From contig JAHFEI010000013.1 in assembly GCA_023248615.1 (NCBI GenBank), forward strand, positions 1-8,196: a stretch of DNA of 8,196 bases, in the 5' to 3' direction. A program made the translations under genes and the position numbers. The DNA comes from Nitrospinales bacterium. Lineage in GTDB: Bacteria > Nitrospinota_A > UBA7883 > JACRGQ01. The notes beneath the pieces are model-generated. The model had not been told where the DNA came from and made no database searches. It saw nothing but the letters and a program-made list of their open reading frames with translations. This document shows, piece after piece, positions 1 through 6,691 of the stretch (positions are counted from its first letter, which is position 1; every line of letters starts with the position of its first letter).

Positions 1-259
1 TATTTACGATTCGCGCACCACCGTTGTCCCAACCGCCGTATTTAACATGCAGTACTGCATGCCGCGCGGCGCGAAATTCCCGCGCTTCTTCTTGCCGCTG
101 GCCGTGGTTTTCGGCAAGCCGCTGGACCTCTCCAAATATTACGGTTTGCCCGATTGCCGGGAAAACTCGCAGGCAATCATAGACGAGGTGATGGGGGCTA
201 TTGCCGCCATACAAAAAGAGTACGCCCACCTGGATATTTACCACGAGGGAGAGAAGTGA
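1..259 (+). CDS. plsC: 1-acyl-sn-glycerol-3-phosphate acyltransferase (PlsC family), C-terminal part
   Basis: Only the last 85 codons are present; the reading frame is open from base 2 and ends at TGA 257-259. The family transfers a fatty acyl group to lysophosphatidic acid to make phosphatidic acid at the inner membrane. What is visible matches the family's C-terminal third: a VVPTAVF strand, then LAVVFGKPLDLSKYYG, which corresponds to the usual 'vrvvfGkPidls' block, then a closing helix (SQAIIDEVMGAIAAIQ) typical of the tail. The catalytic HX4D motif would lie upstream of the window, so activity cannot be judged. The stop codon overlaps the rnhB start by one base (TGATG), which points to one transcript with translational coupling. 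A more distant lysophospholipid acyltransferase is possible; the broad family is fairly sure, the exact substrate is not. Confidence 0.75.
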   Translation, partial: IYDSRTTVVPTAVFNMQYCMPRGAKFPRFFLPLAVVFGKPLDLSKYYGLPDCRENSQAIIDEVMGAIAAIQKEYAHLDIYHEGEK

Positions 260-864
260 TGGAGCCATTCCCGGCGGGTGCCGCCGCGCAAACAATGGCG
301 GGTGTGGACGAAGCGGGGCGCGGCCCACTAGCCGGGCCGGTGGTAGCCGCCGCCGTGGTTTTGGCAGATGGCAAAATTCCGCCGTGGCCCCTGGCTGATT
401 CCAAAACCATTACCCGCCAACGCAGGGAAAAACTTTTCGACTGGCTTTACGAAAGCGGGGCGCAGATAGGCATCGGTTTCGCCGACCACGAGGAAATAGA
501 CAAAATGAACATCCTGCGCGCCTCTTTGTGGGCCATGAAAAAGGCGGTGTTGCAACTGCCCAATGTGCCGGGCAGGCTGATGATAGACGGCATATTTACA
601 ATAGACATGGCACTGCCGCAAGAGGCGATAGTGAAAGGGGATTCGAAAATCCCGGCCATTTCCGCCGCATCCATAATCGCAAAAGTAACGCGCGACAGGC
701 TGATGGACGGGCTACACGAAAAGTATCCGCAATACGGATTTGCAAAACACAAAGGATATCCCACCAAAGACCACAGGGAGGCGATACTGAAATTCGGCCC
801 CTCCCCCATCCACCGCAAATCGTTTAAGGGGGTAAAGGGCGTTGGACTTCCTTCGGAATTTTAA
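259..864 (+). CDS. rnhB: Ribonuclease HII
   Basis: RNase HII cuts the RNA strand of RNA-DNA hybrids and starts removal of single ribonucleotides misincorporated into DNA. The 201-residue product has the usual family length and all its marks: the N-terminal GVDEAGRGPLAGPVV block with acidic residues D17 and E18, the LADSK motif at 46-50, D110 in MIDG, D128 in KGDSK, the SAASIIAKVTRD stretch at 135-146, and the C-terminal YPQYGFAKHKGYPTKDH block at 156-172. I chose ATG 259 because GAGGGAGAG lies just upstream and because it starts inside the stop codon of the upstream acyltransferase gene. A longer in-frame reading from ATG 154 would run into that gene. ATG 295 (Met13) is a possible shorter start. 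The 3' end overlaps the next gene by 23 bases. The identification is secure. Confidence 0.97.
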   Translation: MEPFPAGAAAQTMAGVDEAGRGPLAGPVVAAAVVLADGKIPPWPLADSKTITRQRREKLFDWLYESGAQIGIGFADHEEIDKMNILRASLWAMKKAVLQLPNVPGRLMIDGIFTIDMALPQEAIVKGDSKIPAISAASIIAKVTRDRLMDGLHEKYPQYGFAKHKGYPTKDHREAILKFGPSPIHRKSFKGVKGVGLPSEF

Positions 865-1225
865 AAAGAAGGTCGAATCCCTCGCCTTCGGAAAAAGCTC
901 CGAGAAGCTGGCGGAAAAGCACCTGCGCTCAAAAGGGTACACCATAATAGAAACCAACTACCGATGCCGCGAAGGGGAAGTGGACATAGTGGCGCGGCAG
1001 GGTGATTACCTTGTCTTTTGCGAGGTGAAAGCGCGGCGCAACAAAAGCTACGGCTCCGCGCTGGAGGGAGTTACGCCGCAAAAAATAAAAAAAATCCGCC
1101 TCGCCGCCGCCCACTACATCCACAAGAAAAAACTCCAGGGGGTGGATTGCAGGTTCGATATATTGACGATAGACAAATCGGAAGACGGCGGCATAAAAGT
1201 GGAACTCATCCAAAACGCGTTTTAG
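842..1225 (+). CDS. yraN: UPF0102 (YraN) family endonuclease-like protein
   Basis: This is a 127-residue member of the UPF0102/YraN family, which has a PD-(D/E)XK nuclease fold related to Holliday-junction resolvases; its biological role is not settled. The sequence shows the family pattern in order: SSEKLAEKHLRSKGY with E25, ETNYRCREGEVDIV with D48, LVFCEVKARR with E61 and K63, YGSALEGVTPQKIKKI, and a C-terminal RFDILTI strand. The nuclease-fold acidic residues and lysine are therefore intact. The start is TTG at 842, with AAGGGGG at 826-832 as ribosome-binding site; no ATG lies in a suitable place. It overlaps the rnhB 3' end by 23 bases in another frame, so the two are probably translationally coupled. 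The rnhB-yraN pairing recurs in many bacteria and supports the call. Confidence 0.94.
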   Translation: MDFLRNFKKKVESLAFGKSSEKLAEKHLRSKGYTIIETNYRCREGEVDIVARQGDYLVFCEVKARRNKSYGSALEGVTPQKIKKIRLAAAHYIHKKKLQGVDCRFDILTIDKSEDGGIKVELIQNAF

Positions 1226-1247
1226 TCGGCTAAAAAACACAGGCTCT

Positions 1248-1275
1248 TTGACTCCCGCCGAATCTGGTATAAAAT
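1248..1275 (+). promoter_or_regulatory. Likely sigma70-type promoter for lysA-dapF
   Basis: In the 83-base gap after yraN, TTGACT (1248-1253, five of six matches to the -35 consensus) is followed after 16 bases by TAAAAT (1270-1275, five of six matches to the -10 consensus). Transcription would start near 1282, leaving a leader of under 30 bases before the lysA start. This is too short for a lysine riboswitch. The assignment comes from consensus matching only. Confidence 0.6.
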
Positions 1276-1295
1276 ACGCTTCTTTAAAGAACTGC

Positions 1296-1304
1296 GAGGA
1301 GGAG
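1296..1304 (+). promoter_or_regulatory. Strong ribosome-binding site fixing the lysA GTG start
   Basis: GAGGAGGAG sits four bases before GTG 1309. This near-perfect Shine-Dalgarno stretch decides for the GTG as the lysA start; there is no competing in-frame ATG close by. Confidence 0.8.
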
Positions 1305-1308
1305 CCAA

Positions 1309-2562
1309 GTGCACGATTTTCAATATAAGGAAGGTACGCTACACTGCGAGGCGGTGCCGCTGGAAAAAATAGCCCGCGAAGTTGGCACCCCTTTTTACTG
1401 TTACAGCCAGCATACGCTGGTGCGCCATTACAAGGTTTACGAGGAAGCGTTCAAAGATGTGAAAAGCCTTGTCTGCTTTGCCGTAAAATCCAACTCCAAC
1501 ATCGGCGTACTGCACGAGTTGGTAAAGGCGGGAGCCGGGTGCGACATCGTATCGGGCGGTGAGTTGTTCCGCGCCCTGAAGGCGGGGTGCGACCCGCGCA
1601 AGATAGTGTATGCTGGCGTTGGCAAGACGGAAGAGGAGATTGAGTTCGCGCTGAAAAGCGGCGTCCTTATGTTCAACGCGGAATCGTCGCAGGAACTTTT
1701 CGCCATCGACGTGGTGGCGGGGAGGATGGGTAAAAAAGCGGGGGTTGCCCTGCGCGTAAACCCGGATGTGGATCCGCAAACGCACCCGTACATATCCACC
1801 GGGCTGAAGAAAAACAAGTTCGGCATATCCATAGACGCGGCGGTGGAGGAATACCAGTTGGCCTCGAAGATGAAAAACCTGGAAATCATCGGCGTACACC
1901 AGCACATCGGAAGCCAGATTACGCAGGTGCGCCCGTTTGTGGATGCGGTGGAACGCCTGCTGGCCTTTGTGGACAAGCTAAGGGCGGTGGATATCCACAT
2001 AAAGTACATCGATATCGGCGGCGGCCTTGGCATCACTTACAAGGACGAAGCGCCGCCGCTCCCATCGGAGCTGGCGAAGGAAATAGTGCCGATGCTGAAA
2101 AAACATGATTGCACCATCATATTCGAGCCGGGGCGCAACATAGTGGGCAACGCTGGAGTGCTGGTGACGCGAGTGGTGTACACAAAGATGAACGAAGGGA
2201 AAACCTTCTATATCGTAGATGCGGGGATGAACGACTTGGTACGCCCCACGCTATACCAGGCGCACCAGGCCATACAGCCTATCGACCAGGCGGCAATGGG
2301 CCGCACGAAGCTTGAGGTGGATGTGGTAGGGCCGATTTGCGAGAGCGGAGATTTCCTGGCAAAAGACCGCGTGGTGCCGGAATTTAAAAAGGGTGAACTG
2401 ATGGCGGTGATGAGCGCCGGGGCGTATGGATTTACCATGGCATCCAACTACAACTCCCGCCGCAGGGTCGCGGAAGTGCTGGTGATGGGCGATAAGTACC
2501 ACACGGTGCGTCAACGCGAAACGTGGGATGACCTCATACGCGGCGAAAAGGTGGCCAGCTAA
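1309..2562 (+). CDS. lysA: Diaminopimelate decarboxylase
   Basis: LysA is a PLP enzyme of fold type III in the cytoplasm that decarboxylates meso-diaminopimelate to L-lysine, the last step of the pathway. The 417-residue product has normal length. K60 in FAVKSNSN is the expected Schiff-base lysine. Also visible are GAGCDIVSGGE (75-85), HQHIGSQI (197-204), the phosphate-binding GGGLG loop (237-241), EPGRNIVGNAG (273-283), the CESGDFLAKDR block with active-site Cys344, and GAYGFTMASNYN with Tyr373. Translation starts at GTG 1309, backed by a strong ribosome-binding site, and a promoter lies in the gap before it. dapF follows after four bases, so the two are surely cotranscribed. Readthrough from the rnhB-yraN operon is possible. 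Nothing looks broken or unusual in the protein. Confidence 0.98.
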   Translation: MHDFQYKEGTLHCEAVPLEKIAREVGTPFYCYSQHTLVRHYKVYEEAFKDVKSLVCFAVKSNSNIGVLHELVKAGAGCDIVSGGELFRALKAGCDPRKIVYAGVGKTEEEIEFALKSGVLMFNAESSQELFAIDVVAGRMGKKAGVALRVNPDVDPQTHPYISTGLKKNKFGISIDAAVEEYQLASKMKNLEIIGVHQHIGSQITQVRPFVDAVERLLAFVDKLRAVDIHIKYIDIGGGLGITYKDEAPPLPSELAKEIVPMLKKHDCTIIFEPGRNIVGNAGVLVTRVVYTKMNEGKTFYIVDAGMNDLVRPTLYQAHQAIQPIDQAAMGRTKLEVDVVGPICESGDFLAKDRVVPEFKKGELMAVMSAGAYGFTMASNYNSRRRVAEVLVMGDKYHTVRQRETWDDLIRGEKVAS

Positions 2563-2566
2563 AGCT

Positions 2567-3394
2567 ATGGCAAAGATAATCAAGTTCGCCAAGTACCAGG
2601 GCTTGGGCAACGACTTTGTGCTGGTAGACGACCGTGCCGGAAAGCTGAAACTTGGCGAAGCGCAGATACGGTTGTTGGGCAACAGGAACTACGGCGTCGG
2701 CTTCGACCAGATGATGATAGTGAAAAAATCGGTAAAGGCCGATTTCAAGATGGCGCTGTATAACTCTGATGGCTCCGTGGCCGAGATGTGCGGCAACGGC
2801 ATACGCTGTTTCTCGCGCTTCCTGCTGGACAGCAAGATAACGAAGAAGGCCAAGCTCTCCATAGAAACGCTTGCCGGTACCATACGCACCACAGTCGTGG
2901 GCAAGCTGGTGGAGGTGGATATGGGCGAGCCGATGCTGGATGGCCCGCAAATTCCCATCGCCATGGAAGGGCAGGTAGTAAACAAGCTCATTGATACAGA
3001 CATGGGCAATTTCCATATCACCGGCGTATCCATGGGGAACCCGCATATTGTAATTTTCACCGATAAGCCGGAAGAGATTGAGCTGGACAAGGTCGGGCCG
3101 ATGCTGGAGCGCCACAAGCTTTTCCCAAAGAGGACGAATGTGCATTTCGCCAGGATAGACGACGCGAAAAACATTACCGCTATCCACTGGGAACGCGGAG
3201 CCGGAGCCACCCTGGCTTGTGGCACGGGCGCGTGCGCCACAGCTGTTGCCGCGGTTTTAAATAACCTCACCGGCAGGCTCGTCACCGTGCACCAACGCGG
3301 CGGTAGCCTGAAAATCGAGTGGAACGGCAAGGATAGCCGGGTGTATATGACTGGCCCTGCGGTAAAGGTTTTCGCAGGCTCCATCGCCATCTGA
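2567..3394 (+). CDS. dapF: Diaminopimelate epimerase
   Basis: DapF is a cofactor-free epimerase that converts LL-diaminopimelate to meso-diaminopimelate, the substrate of LysA and a building block of peptidoglycan. The product has 275 residues, normal for the family. Both catalytic cysteines are present: Cys75 in EMCGNGIRC and Cys218 in LACGTGACA. The N-terminal KYQGLGNDFVLVD block, N-S-D-G at 67-70, MGNPH (156-160) and the substrate-binding E209-R210 in WERGAG are intact. I chose ATG 2567, four bases after the lysA stop, because MAKIIKFAKYQGLGNDF matches the family's normal beginning; an in-frame ATG at 2528 would add 13 residues read from inside lysA. A GGTGG at 2550-2554 is a modest ribosome-binding site, so coupling to lysA translation is likely. 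Confidence 0.98.
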   Translation: MAKIIKFAKYQGLGNDFVLVDDRAGKLKLGEAQIRLLGNRNYGVGFDQMMIVKKSVKADFKMALYNSDGSVAEMCGNGIRCFSRFLLDSKITKKAKLSIETLAGTIRTTVVGKLVEVDMGEPMLDGPQIPIAMEGQVVNKLIDTDMGNFHITGVSMGNPHIVIFTDKPEEIELDKVGPMLERHKLFPKRTNVHFARIDDAKNITAIHWERGAGATLACGTGACATAVAAVLNNLTGRLVTVHQRGGSLKIEWNGKDSRVYMTGPAVKVFAGSIAI

Positions 3395-3400
3395 ACGTAG

Positions 3401-3435
3401 CGAAGCATCTCTCACAGCCTAAGAGAGATGCTTCG
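3401..3435. repeat. Perfect inverted repeat (13-bp arms, 9-base loop) between convergent genes
   Basis: CGAAGCATCTCTC (3401-3413) is the exact reverse complement of GAGAGATGCTTCG (3423-3435), around a loop of nine bases. It begins seven bases after the dapF stop and lies 60 bases beyond the pepA stop on the other strand. Such a hairpin would end or protect transcripts from both sides, but neither strand has a run of T after the stem, so it is not a standard intrinsic terminator. It could instead be one copy of a dispersed palindromic intergenic repeat. The structure is seen directly; its function is inferred. Confidence 0.75.
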
Positions 3436-3495
3436 TAACGCCTTGAACGACGGCTTCCCAAAATTTTTCAACAGCCCACAGGAAAGAGCCGGTTT

Positions 3496-4977
3496 TTAGT
3501 CCTTCCTTAAAAACTCCACAAGCTGGCGTACGCCGTAACCCGCGCTTCCGCTGGTCTGGTACGGGGCCAGCCCTTTCGCGCTGTTGGCCGTTCCGGCAAT
3601 ATCCAGATGCGCCCACGGGTAATCCGTAAACTTCTTCAAAAACGCCGCCGCAGTAATCGCGCCGCCGTATCGGTCTCCAATATTTTTAACATCGGCTATC
3701 GGGCTCTTTATCTGGTCGTCGTAGTCCTCCCATAGGGGCATAGGCCAGCAGCGTTCGCCGGTGCTTTCCCCCGCATCGCGCAGGGAGTCCATAAGTTTTT
3801 GGTCTGTCCCGAAAAGGCCGCTGGCAAAGGTGCCGAGCGCCACCATACATGCGCCGGTAAGCGTTGCAAGGTCTATTACCGATTTCGGCTTGTACCTTTT
3901 TGCGTAGCTAAGCGCGTCCGCCAGTATCAGCCTTCCCTCCGCGTCGGTATTCAGTATTTCCACCGTGATGCCGGACATGGAGCGCGCTATGTCGCCCGGC
4001 TTTATTGCGCGTCCTCCCGGCATGTTTTCCGTGCATGGAACAAGCCCGACGACATTCTTTTTCAGCTTTAGCAGGGCTATAGCCACCATGGCTCCTATCA
4101 CCGCGCCACCGCCGCTCATATCGAACTTCATGTCTTCCATCCCGCCGGACGGTTTTATGGATATGCCGCCCGTATCGAAAGTAAGCCCCTTGCCGACAAG
4201 CACCACCGGTTTTTCTTTCTTTGGCCCTTTGAAATATTCCATCACGATAAACTTGGGTGGCTGCTCGCTTCCCTGCGCCACCGCCAGGAAGGAACCCATC
4301 TTCAGTTGCTCTATTTTGCGTTTATCGAACACGCGGCACCGCACACCCGCTTTTTTGCACTCGCGTAGGGCCGTTTGTGCGATGAAGGTGGGCGTTGCTG
4401 TGTTGCCCGGATGGTTGCCCAAGTCGCGGGCAAGGTAAACGGCTCGGCATATTTTCTCTGCGGCATCCGCCCCGGCCTTTATTTTGGGCGCATCTTTCCC
4501 ACAGGCGAACAGGGCCAGCGAAAGCTCCGTACCGTTGTCTTCCGGTTTTTTCTTATACTCCATGAAGCGGTAGAGCGAAAGGAAAATGCCTTCCGTGGCG
4601 GCCTGGGCCATCTGTTGCGCCGGGTGTTTTTTCGATACCAGCATGTCGAGGGAGAGCGCAAGCGATTTTGCCCCGGCTCCACGGGCAACCTGGGCCGCTT
4701 TTGCGGCGGCGCGGCGCATTATCTCTTCGCTAAAATCGGACTTCTTGCCAAGCCCCACAAGCAACACCGTGTCCGCCGGTAACTTGCCCAGCGTATCCAC
4801 AGCGCGGGTGGCATATTTTTTCGGAGTATATTTCTTTTTTTTGATAAGTGCGGAGAGGTAGCCTCCCAACTTCTGGTCCAGCGCACGCGGGGCTTTGTCG
4901 CCATCGAACATGAAAACGGCCAACGCCCCAACTTTCACCTTATCCAGGGAAGCCTGTTTTACCTGTACTTTTATCAT
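3496..4977 (-). CDS. pepA: Leucyl aminopeptidase (M17 family)
   Basis: This is a cytosolic zinc/manganese aminopeptidase that removes N-terminal residues from peptides; the family forms hexamers. The 493-residue product has normal length. An N-terminal M17 regulatory domain covers about residues 1-150, and the catalytic domain about 170-488. Metal and catalytic residues are all in place and in the same spacing as E. coli PepA: K263, D268, K275, D286, D345, E347 and R349, with the NTDAEGRL signature at 343-350 and GGAITAAAFL at 438-447. The start is the ATG complementary to 4975-4977, with GGAG ten bases upstream. The gene stands alone, convergent with dapF and divergent from the exported-protein gene at 5079. 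The N-terminal domain is rich in lysine (KKKKYTPKKY at 46-55). The family is certain; the physiological substrate and any DNA-binding role are not readable here. Confidence 0.97.
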   Translation of the reverse strand: MIKVQVKQASLDKVKVGALAVFMFDGDKAPRALDQKLGGYLSALIKKKKYTPKKYATRAVDTLGKLPADTVLLVGLGKKSDFSEEIMRRAAAKAAQVARGAGAKSLALSLDMLVSKKHPAQQMAQAATEGIFLSLYRFMEYKKKPEDNGTELSLALFACGKDAPKIKAGADAAEKICRAVYLARDLGNHPGNTATPTFIAQTALRECKKAGVRCRVFDKRKIEQLKMGSFLAVAQGSEQPPKFIVMEYFKGPKKEKPVVLVGKGLTFDTGGISIKPSGGMEDMKFDMSGGGAVIGAMVAIALLKLKKNVVGLVPCTENMPGGRAIKPGDIARSMSGITVEILNTDAEGRLILADALSYAKRYKPKSVIDLATLTGACMVALGTFASGLFGTDQKLMDSLRDAGESTGERCWPMPLWEDYDDQIKSPIADVKNIGDRYGGAITAAAFLKKFTDYPWAHLDIAGTANSAKGLAPYQTSGSAGYGVRQLVEFLRKD

Positions 4978-5078
4978 CCGGCATTTTCTCCACAGCTATA
5001 CATTACCTGCGCGGCGCAAACCGCATTATCAATCCATCTGTTTTTTGCAGTATAGTATACCCGATGGAGGAAATGTAA
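4978..5078. promoter_or_regulatory. Divergent promoter region between pepA and the exported-protein gene
   Basis: These 101 bases must hold promoters for both genes. For the rightward gene, TATAGT (5051-5056) is a good -10 box; a weak -35 (TTATCA, 5026-5031) lies 19 bases before it. GGAGG at 5066-5070, eight bases before ATG 5079, is a clear ribosome-binding site. For pepA I see only its ribosome-binding site near 4988-4991 and no convincing -35/-10 pair. No operator-like palindrome is evident. Confidence 0.4.
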
Positions 5079-5573
5079 ATGAGAACAATGCTTGCGGCGC
5101 TGGTTTTTGCGGCAACCCTTTTCACATCCGTAGCGCATGCGGAAAGCGACAGGGCGTTCGAGGCCGTGTCGCACGAGTACAACGTCAACGCGTCACCGCA
5201 GATATCCTCACGCAAATTCAATTGTACGGTAAGGTCCATGGACCAGGGGCTTGTAAGGGTGGTGGAAATCCGCAGCTACATAACGGCAAAATCGCAGCCG
5301 GATGTGCTGATACGGATAGTCTCATCCAATAATTCCGTGGCAAGCCAGATATACAACGGCAAGATGGAGATGATAGCCGAGTACACGAATGCCGAAATGG
5401 TAAACAGCAACCTTTTCACTTTCAAAAGCGGCGACGATAAACGCAAGGTAAACGGCAGGTGGTATATGGACCCGGATTATATGATGAGCGACTTTACCAT
5501 AGCGGACGCAGGCGGCAACCAGCTTTACAAGGAGACGGTGATATATTCCGCCAAGAAACCTGGGCGTAAGTAA
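5079..5573 (+). CDS. Exported hypothetical protein with signal peptide
   Basis: I do not recognise this 164-residue protein. It starts with a Sec-type signal peptide: MRT, a hydrophobic core LAALVFAATLFTSV, then AHA with probable cleavage after Ala21. There is no lipobox cysteine, so the mature 143-residue protein should be soluble in the periplasm or secreted. The mature part reads as alternating beta strands (LVRVVEIRSYIT, DVLIRIVSS, KMEMIAEYT) and ends in a basic tail (KKPGRK). It has one cysteine (Cys49), hence no internal disulfide, and an aromatic patch GRWYMDPDYMM at 126-136. ATG 5079 has GGAGG eight bases upstream. The gene is a single unit, divergent from pepA and convergent with manC, whose stop lies 20 bases away. 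Codon use looks like its neighbours. It is surely a real gene; a LolA-like or other beta-rich periplasmic fold is possible but unproven. Confidence 0.85.
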   Translation: MRTMLAALVFAATLFTSVAHAESDRAFEAVSHEYNVNASPQISSRKFNCTVRSMDQGLVRVVEIRSYITAKSQPDVLIRIVSSNNSVASQIYNGKMEMIAEYTNAEMVNSNLFTFKSGDDKRKVNGRWYMDPDYMMSDFTIADAGGNQLYKETVIYSAKKPGRK

Positions 5574-5593
5574 CACATCCGCTTTCGCGCTGT

Positions 5594-6661
5594 TTATAGG
5601 TAATCCTTAAGGCCGCGCCGCTCCATCTCCTCCACCAGCAACTTTATTTCCTGCGCACGGTCTTTTTTGCAAATCATTATCGCATCGTCGGTCTCCACCA
5701 CTATCAGGTTATCCACCCCCAGCAATGCGACCAGCTTTTTGGAAACCACCGTATTTTCTTTTGAGGCGATGGAAACAAAGCTGTCTCCCTGTTTGCGGTT
5801 GCCGGCAGAATCGGCTTTCCACACGTCATCAATGGCATCCCACGAGCCGATGTCGCTCCAGTCAAACGAGGCGTTTACCACGGCTGCTACGTTGCCGCAT
5901 TTTTCCATTATCCCGTAGTCGATGTAAACAGGCTCGGCGGCGGCATAATATTTCTCCAGGTCTTCCTGCGTTTTGGGGCTGTTTTTATAAGCCTCCCATG
6001 CGGTGTACAACGCGGGAAGGTGTGTGTTTATATTTTTCATTAACACCTTGGCGCGAAACGCGAACATGCCGCTGTTCCACAGGTAGCGCCCGGTGCCTAT
6101 ATAGTCCTTCGCCTTTTTGCGGTTCGGCTTTTCCTTGAACGAAAGGACGGAAAAGGCCTGCGCCCCCAGCTTTTCCCCCACCTCGATATATCCGTACCCT
6201 GTTTCGGGACGCGTAGGGCGGATACCGAATGTGGCAAGCACCCCCTTGGAGTCGGCCAGGTTTGCGCCTATCTGGATATCCGCCAGGAACTTCTCCAGCG
6301 GGGAAATGATGTGGTCGGACGGAAGCACAACCATAATCGGGTCTTCGGCTTTATCCATGATGTGCGCGGCGGCCAGCGCTATGGCGGGGGCTGTATTTTT
6401 CCCTACCGGCTCCACCAACACGTTTTTGGAAGGCAGGTCGTTCGCCACTTGGCGTACTTCCTCGGCATGGCTTTTCATCGTAACCACCAAGGCCCGTTGC
6501 GGGGTGACAAGCGGTAGCACCCTGTCCAGCGTCTGCCGCAAGAGCGATGTGTTGCCGTTCAAGTTCAGTAGGTGCTTGGGCCGGGCAATGCGCGAAAGGG
6601 GCCAAAACCGCGTTCCGCGCCCGCCAGCGATAATTACTGCAAATATCCGGTTATTGTCCAA
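5594..6661 (-). CDS. manC: Mannose-1-phosphate guanylyltransferase
   Basis: The enzyme joins mannose-1-phosphate and GTP to GDP-mannose, the donor for mannose, fucose and rhamnose units in surface glycans. The 355-residue protein has the nucleotidyltransferase signature IIAGGRGTRFWPLSR (10-24) with PKH at 28-30, E84-P-x-GKNTAPAIA, the VLPSDH motif (112-117), GYGYIE (155-160), FKEKP (175-179) and WNSGMFAF (195-202). It is the single-domain short form, lacking the C-terminal cupin isomerase domain of bifunctional ManC/AlgA (about 470 residues). The start is TTG (complement of 6659-6661): a TGA lies in frame four codons upstream and GAGGGAG sits four bases before it. It is the last gene of a probable operon, 30 bases after the MFS gene. 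Related sugar nucleotidyltransferases are less likely given the GMP-type motifs. Confidence 0.93.
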   Translation of the reverse strand: MDNNRIFAVIIAGGRGTRFWPLSRIARPKHLLNLNGNTSLLRQTLDRVLPLVTPQRALVVTMKSHAEEVRQVANDLPSKNVLVEPVGKNTAPAIALAAAHIMDKAEDPIMVVLPSDHIISPLEKFLADIQIGANLADSKGVLATFGIRPTRPETGYGYIEVGEKLGAQAFSVLSFKEKPNRKKAKDYIGTGRYLWNSGMFAFRAKVLMKNINTHLPALYTAWEAYKNSPKTQEDLEKYYAAAEPVYIDYGIMEKCGNVAAVVNASFDWSDIGSWDAIDDVWKADSAGNRKQGDSFVSIASKENTVVSKKLVALLGVDNLIVVETDDAIMICKKDRAQEIKLLVEEMERRGLKDYL

Positions 6662-6664
6662 TTG

Positions 6665-6671
6665 GCTCCCT
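6665..6671 (-). promoter_or_regulatory. Ribosome-binding site deciding the manC TTG start
   Basis: On the minus strand GAGGGAG ends about four bases before TTG, and an in-frame TGA lies just upstream of the motif. This excludes any longer reading and makes the TTG the only sensible start, since the next in-frame ATG would cut off the GGRGTR nucleotide-binding loop. Confidence 0.75.
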
Positions 6672-6691
6672 CAATAAATATGGATGTGCGA

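Noticed and set aside
154..258. N-terminal extension of RNase HII from ATG 154
   Set aside because: It would overlap the acyltransferase coding region by about 100 bases and lacks family similarity; ATG 259 has the better ribosome-binding site.
1226..1308. Lysine riboswitch (L box) or leader peptide before lysA
   Set aside because: The gap has only 83 bases, a promoter occupies its middle, and no L-box helices or short lysine-rich frame can be seen.
2689..3408. 239-codon minus-strand open frame opposite dapF
   Set aside because: The dapF frame carries both catalytic cysteines and all family motifs; the antisense translation has no recognisable domain.
3419..3616. 65-codon minus-strand frame ending in the dapF-pepA gap
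   Set aside because: Most of it overlaps the pepA 3' end in another frame and the rest reads through the intergenic flank; no ribosome-binding site or family resemblance.
5574..5593. Terminator between the exported-protein gene and manC
   Set aside because: The 20-base gap holds no inverted repeat or T-run; transcripts probably overlap or end within the neighbouring genes.
6117..6677. 186-codon plus-strand open frame across the manC 5' part
   Set aside because: It lies wholly antisense to a clear guanylyltransferase gene, has low-complexity composition and no ribosome-binding site or family motif; such shadows are common opposite GC-rich genes.
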